This document shows, piece after piece, positions 6,315-7,660 of a DNA stretch of 7,660 nucleotides; position 1 is the first letter of the stretch; every line of letters starts with the position of its first letter. The stretch covers positions 1 to 7,660 of the forward strand of contig CABIZB010000016.1 of assembly GCA_902363145.1 (NCBI GenBank). The letters are read 5' to 3'. Source of the DNA: Oscillospiraceae bacterium (GTDB lineage: Bacteria; Bacillota; Clostridia; Oscillospirales; Ruminococcaceae). Position numbers and translations under genes: made by a program. The notes beneath the pieces are model-generated. The model was not told where the DNA came from. It did no database searches and worked only from the letters and a program-made list of their open reading frames with translations.

Positions 6315-6336
6315 TATGAGAGCGGCAATTCTCATA
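6315..6336. promoter_or_regulatory. dyad/hairpin in the early leader
   Basis: TATGAGA (6315-6321) and TCTCATA (6330-6336) are perfect 7-bp inverted arms around GCGGCAAT. They lie midway between the divergent promoters, inside the 5' leader of the early transcript. There is no T-run, so it is not a terminator. It may be an operator or an RNA hairpin. Confidence 0.35.
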
Positions 6337-6372
6337 AGCAAGAGTACATACTATTAAGTCCTTTATGCTTAT

Positions 6373-6401
6373 ATAGTACATCTTTTACTGACTTTTGTCA
6401 A
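6373..6401 (-). promoter_or_regulatory. candidate repressor (PRM-like) promoter
   Basis: On the - strand, TTGACA (6401-6396) is a perfect -35, followed by a 17-nt spacer and TACTAT (6378-6373, 4/6). A TGTACT box (6380-6375) overlaps the -10, mirroring the early promoter. It would give the repressor operon a leader of nearly 190 nt. Confidence 0.45.
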
Positions 6402-6442
6402 GCTTTCCAAACAAAATAATTTAATATTTACATTTTTGCAAC

Positions 6443-6450
6443 GAGGTGAT
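6443..6450 (+). promoter_or_regulatory. ribosome binding site that decides the Cro-like start
   Basis: GAGGTGAT pairs over its full length with the 16S 3' end. The only conventional in-frame start codon upstream of the conserved region, GTG at 6446, lies inside this site and so cannot use it. The codon at the right distance (4 nt after it) is ATT at 6455. Confidence 0.65.
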
Positions 6451-6454
6451 AATT

Positions 6455-6634
6455 ATTTACAAGCTTTTTATCGCAGAAGTAAAAAAGCAACTTTCCATCA
6501 GAGGCTGGAAATATGCTGACCTATCAAAAGCCACGGGCTACACTGTAGGAACAATCGAGGCGTTTATGTGCGGCGCACGTGAAAGTGAGCGCATGGCAAA
6601 CTGCATCGCCCAGGTACTGGGAATAGAGAGATAA
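6455..6634 (+). CDS. Cro-like XRE-family small DNA-binding protein (ATT start proposed)
   Basis: Protein of 59 aa and the first gene of the early operon. A helix-turn-helix covers about residues 19-42 (KYADLSKATGYTVGTIEAFM), followed by a conserved-looking ERMANCIAQVLGI helix. The core resembles small HTH_3 proteins of Firmicute phages. By position opposite the repressor it would act as Cro, repressing the repressor promoter. The start is odd: GAGGTGAT at 6443-6450 fits best with ATT at 6455, and no ATG or TTG lies in reach. A GTG at 6446 would add three residues but overlaps the ribosome site and has nothing SD-like upstream. The coding frame itself is clear; the exact start is uncertain. 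Confidence 0.8.
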   Translation: MYKLFIAEVKKQLSIRGWKYADLSKATGYTVGTIEAFMCGARESERMANCIAQVLGIER

Positions 6635-6637
6635 TGT

Positions 6638-6691
6638 CTATTTTCAGTATAGCACATTATCTGTCCTAATTTCAGGACAGGAAGGAGGAAA
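6638..6691 (+). repeat. early-gene leader repeat, copy 1 (ahead of antirepressor)
   Basis: This 54-bp block matches 7475-7528 at 47 of 54 positions. It contains the conserved ACATTATCTGTCC, a hairpin CTGTCCT-AATTTC-AGGACAG (6661-6680), and ends in GAAGGAGGAAA, the ribosome site of the next gene. Differences cluster in the hairpin loop. No good -35 accompanies the TATAGC inside it. Confidence 0.85.
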
Positions 6692-6695
6692 ACTA

Positions 6696-7472
6696 ATGAA
6701 CGAACTTAAAATTTTTGAAAGTCCTGACTTCGGAAAAGTCAGAACAATGGAAATTGACGGCGAGCCTTATTTCGTTGGTAAAGATGTGGCTGAAATTCTC
6801 GAATATACAAATCCAAGAAAAGCATTGATTGACCATGTTGACAGCGAAGATAAGGGTGTAACGAAATGTGACACCCTCGGCGGTACGCAGGAAATGACCG
6901 TTATCAACGAAAGCGGACTTTACAGCCTTATCCTCTCCAGCAAGCTCCCGAAAGCAAAAGAGTTTAAACGTTGGGTTACATCAGAAGTGCTTCCAAGTAT
7001 CAGAAAACACGGTGCTTATGCAGTTGATGAGTTAATCAATGACCCCGAACTTGCTATCAAGGCATTTACAGCTTTGAAAGAAGAACGCTTGAAAAATAAG
7101 AAGCTTGAAACCACTGTTGCAGTTCAGACCCAACAGATAGCCGAGCTTCAGCCCAAAGCAAGCTATTATGATGTGGTTCTCAACTGCAAGGATCTGATAT
7201 CCACAACTGAGATAGCCAAGGACTATGGAAAATCGGCGGTGTGGCTCAATGCTCATCTGCATGAAAGGAAAGTACAGTTCAAGCAGGGCGGCATATGGCT
7301 CTTGTATGCCAAGTATGCCGAAAAGGGTTACACCAATACCAAGACCCAGACGTACAACGGTAATGACGGTAATCCCCACACTAAAGTGCATACCTATTGG
7401 ACGCAGAAAGGCAGGCTGTTCATTTACGATCTGCTCAAATCTGAGGGGATTACCCCACTTATCGAGCAATAA
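6696..7472 (+). CDS. phage antirepressor, Bro-N + KilAC (ANT) domains
   Basis: Protein of 258 aa. The Bro-N domain (PF02498) spans about residues 3-108, with VGKDVAEILEYTNPRKAL at 27-44 and NESGLYSLIL ... VLPSIRKHGAY at 71-108. A Lys/Glu-rich coiled stretch (~125-150) links it to a KilAC/ANT domain (PF03374) at about 153-255 (STTEIAKDYGKSAVWLNAHL ... QKGRLFIYDLLKSEG). Proteins of this build in Firmicute and P22-type phages bind DNA or the repressor and promote the lytic state. Here it is the second early gene, downstream of the perfect early promoter, so it is probably made once repression fails and reinforces induction. AAGGAGG at 6682-6688 gives a 7-nt spacer to the ATG. The 61-bp gap from the Cro-like gene is filled by the leader repeat. 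Full length; no defect seen. Confidence 0.93.
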   Translation: MNELKIFESPDFGKVRTMEIDGEPYFVGKDVAEILEYTNPRKALIDHVDSEDKGVTKCDTLGGTQEMTVINESGLYSLILSSKLPKAKEFKRWVTSEVLPSIRKHGAYAVDELINDPELAIKAFTALKEERLKNKKLETTVAVQTQQIAELQPKASYYDVVLNCKDLISTTEIAKDYGKSAVWLNAHLHERKVQFKQGGIWLLYAKYAEKGYTNTKTQTYNGNDGNPHTKVHTYWTQKGRLFIYDLLKSEGITPLIEQ

Positions 7473-7474
7473 AC

Positions 7475-7528
7475 CTATTTCCAATATAACACATTATCTG
7501 TCCCGAAATCAGGACAGGAAGGAGGAAA
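7475..7528 (+). repeat. early-gene leader repeat, copy 2 (ahead of the last gene)
   Basis: Second copy of the 54-bp leader at 6638-6691. It keeps the CTGTCC/GGACAG stem (7498-7517) with a different loop (CGAAATCA), and the ribosome site GAAGGAGGAAA. It starts 2 bp after the antirepressor stop codon and ends 2 bp before the next ATG, so it makes up nearly the whole intergenic gap. Confidence 0.85.
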
Positions 7529-7530
7529 TC

Positions 7531-7660
7531 ATGGACAAGAACTATCCCACCAGAGAAATGATGTCCGAAAGCGGACGCAGGATCATACTCGTGAACGAGC
7601 CAAGCCCTGAGATTATGGCAAAATGCCTCAAGCGTATCATCGACAAGAAGCTGCTTGAAG
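7531..7660 (+). CDS. unidentified early phage gene, 5' part only
   Basis: An open frame runs from the ATG at 7531 past the window end: 43 complete codons beginning MDKNYPTREMMSESG and reaching KRIIDKKLLE. GGAGG at 7521-7525 gives a 5-nt spacer. The visible part has no signal peptide or membrane segment; it is mixed polar with a Lys-rich amphipathic helix (PEIMAKCLKRIIDKKL). I do not recognise the family. Its place as third early gene behind the repeated leader suggests a small phage regulatory or replication-related protein, but that is only position. Confidence 0.7.
   Translation, partial: MDKNYPTREMMSESGRRIILVNEPSPEIMAKCLKRIIDKKLLE

Larger units (their letters stand above)
6171..6380. promoter_or_regulatory. 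array of five TGTACT boxes, likely operator sites
   Basis: TGTACT occurs on the + strand at 6226-6231 and 6257-6262, and on the - strand at 6176-6171, 6348-6343 and 6380-6375. The two that overlap -10 elements share the longer ATGTACTATA (6256-6265 and, inverted, 6381-6372). Spacings within the + and - pairs are 31 and 32 bp, about three helical turns. The hexamer occurs only sporadically elsewhere in the window. Binding by the repressor or Cro-like protein is inferred. Confidence 0.5.

Noticed and set aside
6316..6357. 13-codon frame in the early leader (MRAAILIS...) as a leader peptide
   Set aside because: No ribosome site precedes it and it coincides with the 6315-6336 dyad; chance is the simpler explanation.
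6166..6381. 71-codon - strand open frame overlapping the repressor start
   Set aside because: It runs through the divergent promoter and operator region, has no SD before its start and an unlikely composition; the repressor frame accounts for the coding signal.
6638..6660. Promoter inside the leader repeats (TATAGC / TATAAC)
   Set aside because: Neither copy has a recognisable -35 at 16-18 nt, and the genes are served by the strong upstream promoter.
6638..7528. CRISPR array or transposon ends from the paired 54-bp repeats
   Set aside because: There are only two copies, 837 bp apart with a normal gene between them, both in the same orientation and ending in a ribosome site; no cas or transposase gene is present.

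Overview
The window is a piece of a temperate phage or prophage from a low-to-moderate-GC Firmicute. A gut Clostridia host (Ruminococcus/Oscillospiraceae-like) is my best guess, based on strong AGGAGG-type ribosome sites, the holin/amidase types and the serine integrase. The host is inferred, not shown.

Left end (1-1250): the end of the late operon on the + strand. A phage_holin_4-type holin (14-478) overlaps a zinc amidase endolysin with a C-terminal SPOR-like repeat (456-1181). A strong bidirectional terminator (1194-1244) follows and is shared with the convergent integrase gene.

Middle (1250-6179): everything is on the - strand. A large serine integrase (1250-2785) is followed on its 5' side by a compact intergenic block. 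This block holds a 45-bp near-perfect inverted repeat with the geometry of a serine-integrase attP, and a terminator facing the + direction. Then come four tightly packed genes, read from right to left: an HTH repressor without a self-cleavage domain (5847-6179), an ImmA/IrrE metallopeptidase (5433-5843), a fusion of zinc ribbon, DEDDh exonuclease, TPR and NUMOD1-like domains (3896-5419), and a nucleoside-deoxyribosyltransferase-like (DRHyd/TIR-like) protein with a winged-helix-like C-terminus (2912-3865). The first two form an ImmR/ImmA-type lysogeny switch. The last two look like lysogeny-expressed cargo, possibly anti-phage defence (inference).

Right end (6180-7660): a 275-bp divergent control region with a perfect TTGACA-N17-TATAAT promoter on the + strand, a plausible opposing repressor promoter, and five copies of TGTACT that look like operator half-sites. 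It leads into the early operon: a 59-aa Cro-like protein whose best-placed start codon is ATT, a Bro-N/KilAC antirepressor (6696-7472), and the start of an unidentified early gene (7531 onward). The antirepressor and the last gene are each preceded by a near-identical 54-bp leader with a conserved hairpin abutting the ribosome site.

In working order: the repressor holds the early promoter off, ImmA and the antirepressor can relieve it, the integrase acts at the site beside its own 5' end, and the holin/endolysin end the lytic cycle. Late genes, integrase, the candidate attP and early control are contiguous, so the DNA may be the circular or virion form of a phage rather than an integrated copy.
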